Below, piece by piece: positions 48,880-57,704 of a DNA stretch of 64,000 bases. Both the position numbers and the translations under genes were made by a program. Origin of the DNA: Candidatus Saccharibacteria bacterium oral taxon 488. GTDB taxonomy: Bacteria; Patescibacteriota; Saccharimonadia; Saccharimonadales; Saccharimonadaceae. The stretch covers positions 434,001 through 498,000 of the forward strand of contig CP047917.1 in NCBI GenBank assembly GCA_010202115.1, read 5' to 3'. Position 1 is the stretch's first letter. Every line of letters starts with the position of its first letter. The notes beneath the pieces are model-generated. The model saw nothing but the letters and a program-made list of their open reading frames with translations, did no database searches and was not told where the DNA came from.

Positions 48880-50055
48880 ATGACGAAGCGAAAACTGGTT
48901 ACAACTAGCATAGCAACTCTAATCGTCGTCGGCGGCTTGTCGCTTGGTGCACTGCACTTCTTGTCGCAGGTAAATAACGCCCCGCCCCAAGCGACAAAAT
49001 ACGCTGACCGAACTACGTCGCCGACTGGCTCATCTGGCTCATTGAGTACCGATAGTCGCTCTCGCTCTGATACCAACTCCACGAACGATAATCAGCAACC
49101 AAGCAAGCCCAACCAAAACACTGACAATAAGCCGACGCCAGCTGAGCACAATTGGGTAACGCAGACGATGCGCCAGAATCAAGCCCAGACCACAAATCAA
49201 CAGCCCGAACGTCGCGACCCTCATGGCTCAACTGAGCAGACTAATCAACTGCCGCACAACAACTCATCAAACAATAACTCTAGCAATAAGAGGCACAAGC
49301 GTAGCGTTCCAAGCCAGCCTCAGCCATCAAAGCCCAGCGGTCCGGCGAACCACGACCGGAACCAGGCGGCAATTGATGGCTGGCAGATTGATTATTTTGA
49401 AGGCTTTGACTCATCGATCAAGCAAACTAAATGGGTGCAGTACGGCTGGGGCGATCCAGCGGTTGGCCACGGCTGTATGGGCGTGATGTCACAACGCAAT
49501 TCGTTCACTCGAGACGGCAAACTGGTAATTCGTACTCAGTACGAGAACGGCCAGTGGAGTACTGGTGGCGCCGGCTCAGGTGATGTATTCACCGCCTCAC
49601 GCGGTCGCTGGGAAGTTCGCGCCAAGTTCCCGAAAGCCAAAGGTGTTGGCTACGCATTCCTTCTCTGGCCAAAGGACGAAGGCTGGCCGCCAGAGATTGA
49701 TTTCGCTGAGGGGCGCGTCAATGGTCCTCGTGTTGAGGCAACGTACCACTGGGATCCGGACAACAAGCAAAAGCAAGCATCCCTTGATAATCACGACATG
49801 CACGGCTGGCACACATACGGCGTTATCGTCGAGAAAGATCATATAATCTTTACGCTGGATGGTAAAGAATGGGGTCGTATCAAGCATCCGAACGTGACTG
49901 ACAAGCAGATGTTCCTCGGCGTGCAGGCTGGAGCGATGAACCCGAACGGCATTAATAAGCATACCGAGACCGTTGACGGCGGCGTACCTAATCCACTCAC
50001 GCCAGCCGTATCCGATATCGAAATTGACTATGTAGCGCATTACGTGCGGAAATAG
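48880..50055 (+). CDS. secreted or membrane-anchored GH16 glycanase
   Basis: The 391-residue protein has an N-terminal hydrophobic helix (about residues 5-28) and a long Ser/Asn/Gln/Thr-rich linker (about 30-160). The GH16 domain has the catalytic motif PPEIDFAEG (E-I-D-F-A-E) and WEVRAKFPKAKGVGYAFLLW. GH16 enzymes cut beta-1,3/1,4-glucans and related polysaccharides. The exposed position suits attack on partner-cell or biofilm glycans. The start is set by the promoter; an upstream in-frame GTG overlaps the -10 box. Confidence 0.9.
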   Translation: MTKRKLVTTSIATLIVVGGLSLGALHFLSQVNNAPPQATKYADRTTSPTGSSGSLSTDSRSRSDTNSTNDNQQPSKPNQNTDNKPTPAEHNWVTQTMRQNQAQTTNQQPERRDPHGSTEQTNQLPHNNSSNNNSSNKRHKRSVPSQPQPSKPSGPANHDRNQAAIDGWQIDYFEGFDSSIKQTKWVQYGWGDPAVGHGCMGVMSQRNSFTRDGKLVIRTQYENGQWSTGGAGSGDVFTASRGRWEVRAKFPKAKGVGYAFLLWPKDEGWPPEIDFAEGRVNGPRVEATYHWDPDNKQKQASLDNHDMHGWHTYGVIVEKDHIIFTLDGKEWGRIKHPNVTDKQMFLGVQAGAMNPNGINKHTETVDGGVPNPLTPAVSDIEIDYVAHYVRK

Positions 50056-50104
50056 CGGCTTGCCAGATAACGGCAACTTTAGTACAATGAAATAGCAAGT
50101 TTGT

Positions 50105-50180
50105 GGCTCTTTAGCTCAGTTGGTAGAGCAGAGGCCTGAAGAGCCTTGTGTCCCCAGTTCGAGTCTGGGAGGAGCCACCA
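50105..50180 (+). tRNA. tRNA-Phe(GAA)
   Basis: Acceptor GGCTCTT/AGGAGCC, anticodon loop CTGAAGA (anticodon GAA), D-loop AGTTGGTA, T-loop TTCGAGT and encoded CCA. Confidence 0.95.
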
Positions 50181-50229
50181 AACATTGCATTTTATTCGCG
50201 GCTTTGTTACAATAAACCGTGAGCCACAT

Positions 50230-50305
50230 GCGGGTATAGCTCAGTTGTTAGAGCGCTTCCTTGCCATGGAAGAGGCCAGGAGTTAGAGTCTCCTTACCCG
50301 CACCA
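50230..50305 (+). tRNA. tRNA-Gly(GCC) with an altered 19-56 tertiary pair
   Basis: Acceptor GCGGGTA/TACCCGC, anticodon loop TTGCCAT (anticodon GCC), T-stem AGGAG/CTCCT and encoded CCA. The D-loop is AGTTGTTA (usual AGTTGGTA) and the T-loop TTAGAGT (usual TTCGAGT). The near-universal G19-C56 pair is therefore U19-A56, a compensated change at the elbow. Confidence 0.92.
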
Positions 50306-50405
50306 TATAAGACTTTTCAGCGCCTGGAGGGTCTTTTTGATTTTCCTGGATATAACCCTTATTTGTTCTTAATTAATTATAGTATGCGATTAGCCGTAAT
50401 AGTAT

Positions 50406-51362
50406 ATGAGCAACCAACAGATAAAAAAGCAACCAACAAAACGACAGCATTGGCTACCTCGTAGTTCTTATTTGCAAAACTTCACCGTTGACGGCAAGGT
50501 CAAGACTTATTGGCTTGGAAATAATGGCCGTGCTAAGTTTATACAAACTGCTGAACAAAAAGACATAGCACCTATCAATGTTGCTGTAAAAAATAATCTA
50601 TATGAAACGCCACTTCTGCCGACCAATGCCGTTGAGAATGTTTTAGCTCAAATAGAAGGAGACTATGGAAAGATACTAGATAATAAAATCAAAAAGAGTA
50701 AGCGACTTAGCAGAGAAGATCATGAAAAAGTAGCTTTATATATAAGCACACTAGAAAGCCGCACAATTAAACAGCAGAACCATCTAAATAATTTCCTGAA
50801 TCAACTTAATGAAATGGGTCGTGCAATATCATTAGGACATAACGCACCAGATGCAGCTGATAGGTGGAGTAAAAAGATAGAAATGATGGAGGAAATATTT
50901 TTTCTCGAATCAATACTCGTATCTTTAGACGTAAATAAATGGGGACCATTGGATTTTTGTTTTCTAAGACCATCAGATACTGTTGACATTGAATTTATAA
51001 CATCAGATCACCCCGTAACAGTTACTGATTTTACTAAAGACAACTCTCCGTTCGGACTTAATCATTGGCATAAAACAGCCGAATGTATAGTTCCACTCAC
51101 TCCAAAAATAGCACTGTTCGGTAATAGGTGCGGCATCACTGGATACAAAGAAATAGATTATAACTTTGTTCGTGAAATAAACAACCGTACACTACGGCGA
51201 GCAGATAAGATAATTATCTCTGCAAGTCCAATCCCAGAGTACGAAGAAAAGGCCATAGTCGAGCGTGCACCGCAGAGCTTACTGCTTAATTTTCTGAAAC
51301 TGCCGGACGGTCAAATTGACAAGATTATTAAGAAGCAAAATAAACAAGAACAGAACAAATAA
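50406..51362 (+). CDS. DUF4238 family protein
   Basis: The 318-residue protein has the family hallmark QHWLPRSSYLQNFTVDGK at the N-terminus and ITSDHPVTVTDF in the middle. DUF4238 proteins are of unknown function and common in variable genome regions. It stands directly after a tRNA pair and is A/T-rich, which fits acquired DNA. There is no Shine-Dalgarno site. Confidence 0.85.
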   Translation: MSNQQIKKQPTKRQHWLPRSSYLQNFTVDGKVKTYWLGNNGRAKFIQTAEQKDIAPINVAVKNNLYETPLLPTNAVENVLAQIEGDYGKILDNKIKKSKRLSREDHEKVALYISTLESRTIKQQNHLNNFLNQLNEMGRAISLGHNAPDAADRWSKKIEMMEEIFFLESILVSLDVNKWGPLDFCFLRPSDTVDIEFITSDHPVTVTDFTKDNSPFGLNHWHKTAECIVPLTPKIALFGNRCGITGYKEIDYNFVREINNRTLRRADKIIISASPIPEYEEKAIVERAPQSLLLNFLKLPDGQIDKIIKKQNKQEQNK

Positions 51363-51405
51363 TTTAAGCTTACAATCAATCCGTCGTAGCAATCACAAAA
51401 ATAGT

Positions 51406-52125
51406 CTAGCTATCAATCCTGTTCAATAGCCCTCCATAATTATACGGCGTGAATTTGTCATTGATAAAGATCGGATAGGCCGGAGTTTTTACTCCCATCT
51501 TTTCTGCCAAATTCTGGTCAATCGGCTGGAATGCTCTTAGGTTTGCCTGATCAAGGTTTAACCTTGTTTTATCCTCCAGGGTTATCCGATATACAAAGCG
51601 AAACTTCTCCACCCCTGAGACCGCCCGGCAATCAGCAATTTCCTTTTCAGCAAGCATTTGCAGCTTCTGGCGCCAGACTTTCACATCGTTCAGCCTGCTC
51701 TGAACACTAATTTCTATCGATACGCAATTAAGCGCATACTTATTTATGCAATCATAATCTGCCACAATCACCCGAGGCAAACCTAGCAGCCACGACGCGG
51801 CCAGCAGCTCCTCATTTGCACCCTCCCCGACAAACGTACAATCATTATCCGGACAAAACGTATTGTGAAAGTCAAGCGCAATATCATACTCCTTGCACAT
51901 TTCCAATAGCTCAATCGGACGCCATTGCTCGTATATGCCGCTTGATTTCACGCCAGGAAATGACCGGTTCAAGTCTTGTTCGATGAACCGCTTATTTCTT
52001 TTTATTGCCTCCTCATTCGCCAGTACACTGTCAATATTTTCCAGCGGATTTTCCTGTAAACTCTTGACCAAATCAATGCCCAGCATTTCATTCCCGTGCA
52101 TGCCGCCGATTACTAATATTTTCAT
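51406..52125 (-). CDS. aspartoacylase/succinylglutamate desuccinylase-like zinc hydrolase
   Basis: The 239-residue protein has the M14-like zinc motifs: GGMHGNEMLG (His and Glu ligands), the DLNRSFPG motif and the catalytic-region DFHNTFCPDNDC. It hydrolyses an N-acyl amino acid or similar amide; the substrate is unknown. It is slightly shorter than aspartoacylases (about 300). A weak ribosome site precedes it. Confidence 0.82.
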   Translation of the reverse strand: MKILVIGGMHGNEMLGIDLVKSLQENPLENIDSVLANEEAIKRNKRFIEQDLNRSFPGVKSSGIYEQWRPIELLEMCKEYDIALDFHNTFCPDNDCTFVGEGANEELLAASWLLGLPRVIVADYDCINKYALNCVSIEISVQSRLNDVKVWRQKLQMLAEKEIADCRAVSGVEKFRFVYRITLEDKTRLNLDQANLRAFQPIDQNLAEKMGVKTPAYPIFINDKFTPYNYGGLLNRIDS

Positions 52126-52152
52126 ATTCTTATCCTCCTTATATATTATTTT

Positions 52153-52818
52153 TTACCGAGATAAATCAATTGATACAAAATTCCGCCAATCAGGAACATC
52201 AGATTTGGATTTATCAATGGTCGCATCATCGCCAAAGTCTCTCATAGCTGCGCGCGTCATTGCCGGCGCAATAGTCCGATAAGCCACATTCGTCTGATCT
52301 AGGCGATCGGAAAACCCGCATACCATTGGGCGGAAATTCACTAGATTATTACGTCTCGAGACTTGGCGGTCGGCGAAAACTTCATCCAGCCATAATATCT
52401 CTGGGTTAGGGGCAGCGGTTGGCGCGTACTTCCGCTTAAGCCACGCTGCCATTTCCAGCGACCCAGGGTATTTTTCCGCCGCAATCTGCGCTGGATTAGC
52501 CGTCCAAGCGACCGCCGCCAATACCAGTCCCGCTGGCGTCTCCTCGATATACCAACATGTTGGGCGCGTCTCGCCGATAGCATCAAATTTCTCGGTCAAT
52601 TCCTGTTCTGTATAGGCTTCGTCGCCAGTCGCGCTACCGCAAGCTTGACATATATCACCAGGATTTTGACGAGAATAACCCGACGAGCAGCCGCCGCATT
52701 TACTTACTTCATACCAAGGTTCTGCCGCGAACGCCGCTTGATACGCGGGAATAATCGCGTCATACTTCTCCCTCGCCTCATCTGGCGCAGCGAACCTCGC
52801 TGTTCTTATTTCACTCAT
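52153..52818 (-). CDS. GNAT-like protein with a zinc-ribbon insertion
   Basis: The product is 221 residues from the ATG at 52818 (GGAG upstream). After YQAAFAAEPWYEV there is a four-cysteine knuckle CGGCSSG ... ICQACG (about residues 40-65). A beta-strand pair WYIEETPAGLVLAAVAW and helix-strand segments up to ILWLDEVFAD then follow. The overall pattern suggests an acetyltransferase-like fold with a zinc ribbon, but the acetyl-CoA loop is not obvious. Confidence 0.6.
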   Translation of the reverse strand: MSEIRTARFAAPDEAREKYDAIIPAYQAAFAAEPWYEVSKCGGCSSGYSRQNPGDICQACGSATGDEAYTEQELTEKFDAIGETRPTCWYIEETPAGLVLAAVAWTANPAQIAAEKYPGSLEMAAWLKRKYAPTAAPNPEILWLDEVFADRQVSRRNNLVNFRPMVCGFSDRLDQTNVAYRTIAPAMTRAAMRDFGDDATIDKSKSDVPDWRNFVSIDLSR

Positions 52819-52903
52819 AAATATCTCCAAAATTAACTAAATTAACTGTCAAAAAATCAAAACGCCAGCGTCGCGCCGGCATTTATTTGGATTTATTCGC
52901 AAA

Positions 52904-53221
52904 CTACTCAGCGCGAGCTGGCCAAACGTGCGAATGATGCTTAAAGACGTTTTTATAGCCGCCAGTACCGTTTTGCATCCAGTCGCTAATCCGAGCAACC
53001 GTACGGCTACTGAGCTTCGTCGCTGCAATGACGTCAGCGTATTTTTCGCCTTTTGATAACATTTTGGCAGCTTGTAGGCGCGCGCCAACTTCAATAATCT
53101 CCTTCTGAGTCATGACATCGCGAAGAAACGCCCGCATTTCATTAGGGTCACTTATACTAGCAAGAACATCCGCCAGCTGACGCGACTGTTCATCTTTCCA
53201 AATATCGTTCTTGCCATTCAT
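52904..53221 (-). CDS. TrpR-like YerC/YecD family regulator
   Basis: The 105-residue protein of the Trp-repressor superfamily has DVMTQKEIIEVGARLQAAKM followed by the helix-turn-helix GEKYADVIAATKLSSRTVAR. The ligand and targets are unknown; no tryptophan biosynthesis genes are in the window. Its promoter carries a dyad that could be its own operator. Confidence 0.9.
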   Translation of the reverse strand: MNGKNDIWKDEQSRQLADVLASISDPNEMRAFLRDVMTQKEIIEVGARLQAAKMLSKGEKYADVIAATKLSSRTVARISDWMQNGTGGYKNVFKHHSHVWPARAE

Positions 53222-53256
53222 ATTTTTAGTTTACCAAAGTAAAGTAAAAATGTCAA
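53222..53256 (-). promoter_or_regulatory. yerC promoter with dyad
   Basis: TTGACA (53251-53256), 17-bp spacer, TAAACT (53228-53233), then 6 nt to the ATG: leaderless. The dyad TTTACTTTGGTAAA overlaps the -10 and is a candidate autoregulatory site. Confidence 0.75.
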
Positions 53257-53317
53257 TAGCCTTCGTGTCATCGACTAAAAACTGGCATTTTGCTCTCATC
53301 TCGCTTATACTTAAATC

Positions 53318-54910
53318 ATGAAAACTTGGCAAGATGTTGCTTCTTTGTATCAGATTTATCCGCGTAGTTTTCGGGATACCAATGGCGATGGGATTGGCGA
53401 TTTGAATGGCATTACCGAGAAGCTGGATTATTTGGCGTGGCTGGGCGTTGACGGGATTTGGATTTCACCGTTTTTTACCTCGCCGCTGACTGATTTTGGC
53501 TATGATATCGCTGACTACCGAGCGATTGATCCGACATTTGGCGGGCTGGATGATTTTCGGGCGCTATTAGAAAAAGCTCATATCCTCGATATCAAAGTCA
53601 TGATCGATCTCGTTCCCTGCCACACGTCTGATCAACATTCGTGGTTTCAGGAAGCGCGGTCATCGCGCGACAATCCCAAGCGTGATTATTATGTCTGGCG
53701 TAACGGGCGAGACGGCAATGAGCCAAATAATTGGCGAAGTTTATCTGGCGGCAGTTCATGGGAGTTTGATGAGCAAACCGGTCAATTTTATCTCCACTCA
53801 TTCCTGAAGACACAGCCGGATTTGAATTGGGATAATCCTGCGGTTCGCGATGAGATAAAAAACGTGGTGCGATTTTGGTTTGATATGGGCGTGGACGGCA
53901 TGCGGGTTGACGCGATTTGGGGCATTTCTAAAGATCCGGAATTTGGCAATGATTCGCCAAATCCTGATTTTTCTGGCGACCCAAAAGCTTACGGTGCGTT
54001 CATCCACGACCACTGTAAAATGGGGCCGCATTTTCAAGAATACCTGCGTGAGCTGGCGGCGGTTTGTGATGAATATGACGATAAGCAGATGGTGTTTGAA
54101 TTTTATCCGGACGAGAAGTTGGGCGATATTTACCAGCAGTACCGCCAAGTGCTGACCGCCCATCCAAAGGCGTCGGCATTTTTCATGGAGTATCGCCAGG
54201 ACGAGTGGCATGCGGAGCATACCGGGCAGAAGATTGAGAATTATCTGCGAGCGGCAGGTTCGGCCAAACCGTTTTTCTGCGTTGGCAATCACGATCAGCC
54301 GCGCATTGCCTCGCGGCTCGGGGCGGAACGAGCGCGGGCTTTGCACTTTCTCAATCTGCTCACACCGGGTATTAGCGTAATGTACTATGGTGATGAGATT
54401 GGCATGACCAATGGCGAGCTGACCGCTGATGACATTCAGGATAATTTCAGTCCCACCAATTCCGCCATCGACAGCCGCGACCTGGAGCGCACGCCGATGC
54501 AATGGGACGATACGCAGTTCGCTGGATTCTCAAGCGTACAACCGTGGCTGCCCGTTCACGCCAACGCCACCAAAACCAATGTCCTAACGCAGGCCATGCA
54601 CCCTGACTCACTTCTGCATCTACACCGACGACTGCTTCACCTGCGGCGGAGTATGCCAGTGTTGCAGCGCGGCATGCTCGAAGTGATTAACACCGGTAAT
54701 GGATTTGTCCTCGGTATCAAACGAGAGCTGGGCAGCGAGCGGGCTTGTATTTATATTAATTTCGCTGACCAAGACCAAACGATTCACCCACTCGAGCCAG
54801 TGACAATACAAGCCGCTACGTCAAGTCAACCTGTCGCACACAACACTGACAGCCAAACCATCGTCATCGCGCGCTATGGCGGACTGCTCATGAAGCCAGC
54901 ACTACACTAA
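53318..54910 (+). CDS. GH13 alpha-amylase family enzyme (alpha-glucosidase type)
   Basis: The 530-residue protein has the four GH13 regions: DLVPCHTSDQH, GMRVDAIWG (nucleophile Asp), MVFEFYPDE (acid/base Glu) and CVGNHDQPRIASR. The start YQIYPRSFRDTNGDGIGDLN is typical of oligo-1,6-glucosidases or related alpha-glucosidases. No signal peptide, so cytosolic. TATACT (53306-53311) lies 6 nt from the ATG: leaderless. Confidence 0.93.
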   Translation: MKTWQDVASLYQIYPRSFRDTNGDGIGDLNGITEKLDYLAWLGVDGIWISPFFTSPLTDFGYDIADYRAIDPTFGGLDDFRALLEKAHILDIKVMIDLVPCHTSDQHSWFQEARSSRDNPKRDYYVWRNGRDGNEPNNWRSLSGGSSWEFDEQTGQFYLHSFLKTQPDLNWDNPAVRDEIKNVVRFWFDMGVDGMRVDAIWGISKDPEFGNDSPNPDFSGDPKAYGAFIHDHCKMGPHFQEYLRELAAVCDEYDDKQMVFEFYPDEKLGDIYQQYRQVLTAHPKASAFFMEYRQDEWHAEHTGQKIENYLRAAGSAKPFFCVGNHDQPRIASRLGAERARALHFLNLLTPGISVMYYGDEIGMTNGELTADDIQDNFSPTNSAIDSRDLERTPMQWDDTQFAGFSSVQPWLPVHANATKTNVLTQAMHPDSLLHLHRRLLHLRRSMPVLQRGMLEVINTGNGFVLGIKRELGSERACIYINFADQDQTIHPLEPVTIQAATSSQPVAHNTDSQTIVIARYGGLLMKPALH

Positions 54911-55091
54911 TACAGCGGCGCCCACGACGCGACATACCTATTGAGTCCATTCGGACCGAGCCGGCCTGCACCCATTTAACTCAGCCTTACCGGCGACTGG
55001 CACCCAGCCGATATAGAATAGCAACTTATCAAGCTCATCGCCACTACCCTCAAACTAAGGCTGCAGTACCCCATATTCACTTATCTCCTTC

Positions 55092-55652
55092 TTATAATAA
55101 GCGCACCTTTGGATAGTTATTATCACCGAGCATACCAGTGTCCATAATCTCCAGTCCGATCTGCCTTCCGTCAGGATTGACCGCAAAAAACTCTGTCTCT
55201 AGGTGCGCTGGACCACTCAACATTCGCACGTATTGATCATTGATTGGCAGACGATGGACTATTGACTGCCTTACCTGACCACTCCCACGTTCACGCACTA
55301 CCCAGCCAATATGGAATGGTGGCTCAGCCCGCAGCACGGCATAATGCCGCCAGCCAACGAGCCCTGGCGCATGAAAAAGAAATGAAAAGCGGCCCGGTAG
55401 TAGCTCGTCTGTCTCACCATTCGTCGTCACCGTCAGCGCTGGGTCTATCAGCGACGGATCAATATCACGCTGGCAATGCCACGGGTGGGTCTCCTGCATA
55501 CTGTCTCGGCGAAAACCGCCCAACATAAACATCAGCGGCCGCATCGCTACGTCCGCCATTTTCGTCCATAACGGTAGGGGTTCAGGGCGAAGAGCCGAGT
55601 GATTGTGTTCGTCTCGCCGTTTCTCCATCATCACCTCACTGGTGTCAGTCAC
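55092..55652 (-). CDS. hypothetical protein next to the prophage
   Basis: The 186-residue protein starts with GTG at 55652 behind AAGGAGATAA. It has no TM segment. The middle is rich in aromatic and beta-type residues (GRFSFLFHAPGLVGWRHYAV). I do not recognise it. It is the last gene before the integrase and could be host or element DNA. Confidence 0.65.
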   Translation of the reverse strand: MTDTSEVMMEKRRDEHNHSALRPEPLPLWTKMADVAMRPLMFMLGGFRRDSMQETHPWHCQRDIDPSLIDPALTVTTNGETDELLPGRFSFLFHAPGLVGWRHYAVLRAEPPFHIGWVVRERGSGQVRQSIVHRLPINDQYVRMLSGPAHLETEFFAVNPDGRQIGLEIMDTGMLGDNNYPKVRLL

Positions 55653-55849
55653 TTATCTCCTTACGGAAGTAAGTGAGGTGCGCACCCCCATAACTACGAT
55701 TGTCCACCACAACAATTCCGTTCCGATGGCACAATTTCTGGCTACTGTACCTTTTAGTCGGTAGATAGCCATTTAGTTATTGGTGTAAAAATACCTGGGT
55801 GGGCGCATCCCCTTATTCCCATCTGCCCCCGATTATAGCAAACTGAAAC

Positions 55850-56773
55850 TCATATGTCAATAGCATGAGCGTTTTTTCTGGCCCGATAGTACTGCCGTTC
55901 GACAGCATCGTCTTTTAACTGCAGATAAACCATAGTGGTAGATACGTCTGCATGACCTAGCAACTTTTGAATCGAGGAGATGTCGCAGCCATTGAGTAGT
56001 AGGCGCGTAGCATAGCTGTGGCGCAACTGGTGCGGCGTTATGTGCTTACCAGCGTAGCGCTTAAATGCACGCTGCAGCCATACACGAGCAGTCTTTGGGT
56101 TAGTGCGAAATAATGTGCCTGTATGACGCCCCCACTCCTCGATATAGGTATCAAGACGGGATCGGGCTTCTGGCGTTAGATAGACAGTGCGCTCCTTGCC
56201 ACCTTTGCCAAGCACATACACCCTTAGATCATCAATATCATGATAAGTTAGCCGGCAAGCCTCTGCTATGCGAAGTCCTGTTTCGTACATAAGGTCAATC
56301 AGCATCTTCGCGTGAGGATCCTCTGTGCTTTTGATAACGTGGAGAATGACTTCATGCTCGATATATCGAGGGCGGGGTTTAGTATTTTTGCGCGATTTAA
56401 TACTGTCTGGGTTAACACTTTTTACTCCTACTCTATCGGTAATATAGCGAAAAAATGATTTCAATATCCGTTTAGCAGAATTAGTAGTTGATGCAGCATG
56501 GGTCTTTGCAAATTCATAAAAATAGAAATCGATCCAATGTAGAGTGAGATCCTCAGCATACTGTTTACCGTTACTCCGACAAAACTCTACAAACTGCTTT
56601 AAGTGTGTTTGTTTAGTCGGTAGTGTATTTTCTGACATATTTTCAACATACTTACAGTGATAGATATAGCGCTCTGCTAGTTTTGATATTGTAGCCGTCT
56701 GGTCTTCCTCGCAAGATCTTACGACATCAGTAAAAAATAAAGCTGCCTTTTCGGTAGCCATTATTGTGTTCAT
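55850..56773 (-). CDS. tyrosine recombinase (XerC/D-like integrase)
   Basis: The 307-residue protein has a SAM-like N-terminal core-binding domain (about 15-115) and a catalytic domain. Catalytic Arg is in MYETGLRIAEACRLTYHDI, Lys in VLGKGGKERTVYL, the His-x-x-Arg box in HQLRHSYATRLLLNGC, the second His in LLGHADVSTT and the Tyr in MVYLQL. All are intact. It could integrate the element, and could also invert the tail segment at 60.7-61.6 kb. Confidence 0.93.
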   Translation of the reverse strand: MNTIMATEKAALFFTDVVRSCEEDQTATISKLAERYIYHCKYVENMSENTLPTKQTHLKQFVEFCRSNGKQYAEDLTLHWIDFYFYEFAKTHAASTTNSAKRILKSFFRYITDRVGVKSVNPDSIKSRKNTKPRPRYIEHEVILHVIKSTEDPHAKMLIDLMYETGLRIAEACRLTYHDIDDLRVYVLGKGGKERTVYLTPEARSRLDTYIEEWGRHTGTLFRTNPKTARVWLQRAFKRYAGKHITPHQLRHSYATRLLLNGCDISSIQKLLGHADVSTTMVYLQLKDDAVERQYYRARKNAHAIDI

Positions 56774-56927
56774 AAAACTCCGAACCTCCGTAGTAGTGAA
56801 TACTTGTTTTGTCTACGTAGAAATTATGAGCGCTCTTAGCATTATTTTGTCATAGTGCTCATGCTTATACAAGCAAAAACGAGGGCAGATATTTCTACAT
56901 TTACCCCCGTTCAGATACATAGGTGAA

Positions 56928-57206
56928 TTAGTCAGAGAGCATATCAAGATAGTGCTTCGTTTTACATTTAGGACAAGCTCTAACGACGAAATATGGCGCC
57001 ATGGGACCACTATAGTTTCGAGGCTGATTCTTTAATACCTCAACTGAGTGATCAATTCGAATGATCTGCTTATATGTTTTCCATTCGTGTTCACATAAGT
57101 TACCGTCATTCTTTACAAGCAATCTCTGCTGTTGTCTATCAGCCTTGGCTCGGCTAATCCTGTCCATTAACTTATTGCGTAATTTTCTGACATTTGCCTC
57201 TGTCAT
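56928..57206 (-). CDS. small putative zinc-binding protein
   Basis: The 92-residue basic protein has an N-terminal helix rich in Arg/Lys/Gln and possible zinc ligands LCEHEW and ACPKCKTKHY (CxxC). It overlaps the upstream gene by 4 bp (ATGA), so the two are co-translated. Probably nucleic-acid binding; no family recognised. Confidence 0.65.
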   Translation of the reverse strand: MTEANVRKLRNKLMDRISRAKADRQQQRLLVKNDGNLCEHEWKTYKQIIRIDHSVEVLKNQPRNYSGPMAPYFVVRACPKCKTKHYLDMLSD

Positions 57207-57604
57207 ACACCCACCTTCTTACACAAGAACGAGAATAAACGTGCTGGCTGCTGTCCGCGTTGAGCCTCTTCTACCAGTTGCCAAACTCTATATTCCGGCA
57301 ATTTCAATGCTACCTTACAATAGAACGAAAAATAGTCATGATTGTTGAACTTGTCACAAAGCTGATACGCGATTGACTCTGCTCGACGTGTCTTTTGCCA
57401 CTTGTCCATTGGCTGTTTTTTGCCCGATATAACTAAACAATTGTAATTGGTATTGAGATTGGGATTTCTTTCAGGAAATCTTTTACATTGAGATTGGGAT
57501 TGCAATTGATGCGTCTTCACCTCTGTTAACCCTCCAAATTTAAGCCCAAATCTAACTAGCACCATTGCTAGACAGGGCGTTATGTGTTTGAGGAAATTCT
57601 GCAA
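57203..57604 (-). CDS. hypothetical phage protein, N-terminus uncertain
   Basis: Up to 133 residues from a TTG at 57604; in-frame ATGs lie at 57565 and 57409. The conserved-looking part is the C-terminal half, from MDKWQKTRRAESIAYQLCDK to PARLFSFLCKKVG. The N-terminal half crosses two direct repeats and may not be coding. The C-terminal segment recalls small phage replication or regulation proteins, without a firm match. Confidence 0.5.
   Translation of the reverse strand: MQNFLKHITPCLAMVLVRFGLKFGGLTEVKTHQLQSQSQCKRFPERNPNLNTNYNCLVISGKKQPMDKWQKTRRAESIAYQLCDKFNNHDYFSFYCKVALKLPEYRVWQLVEEAQRGQQPARLFSFLCKKVGV
57452..57501. repeat. two 15-bp direct repeats
   Basis: ATTGAGATTGGGATT occurs at 57452-57466 and 57487-57501, 35 bp apart, in a wider run of ATT-starting triplets. 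They may be iterons or regulator sites near the small phage genes. Confidence 0.55.
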
Positions 57605-57670
57605 GACCCATTAGTGCTTAGGGGCTTGACAAGATTTTCCTATTTTTCGTGATTTTGGGTCAAAATAAAA

Positions 57671-57704
57671 TGGCCCCAACCGAAATAAAGTTCGGTAGAG
57701 GCCA
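57671..57704 (-). terminator. second hairpin terminator after the lysis genes
   Basis: On the minus strand: TGGCC ... ACCGAA, loop, TTCGGT ... GGCCA, then TTTTATTTT. Two stacked stems of 5 and 6 bp. It ends minus-strand transcription coming from the holin side. Confidence 0.7.

Noticed and set aside
54911..55091. Gene remnant or tRNA between the amylase and the next gene
   Set aside because: The 181-bp stretch gives only short broken frames and no cloverleaf; I see nothing supportable.
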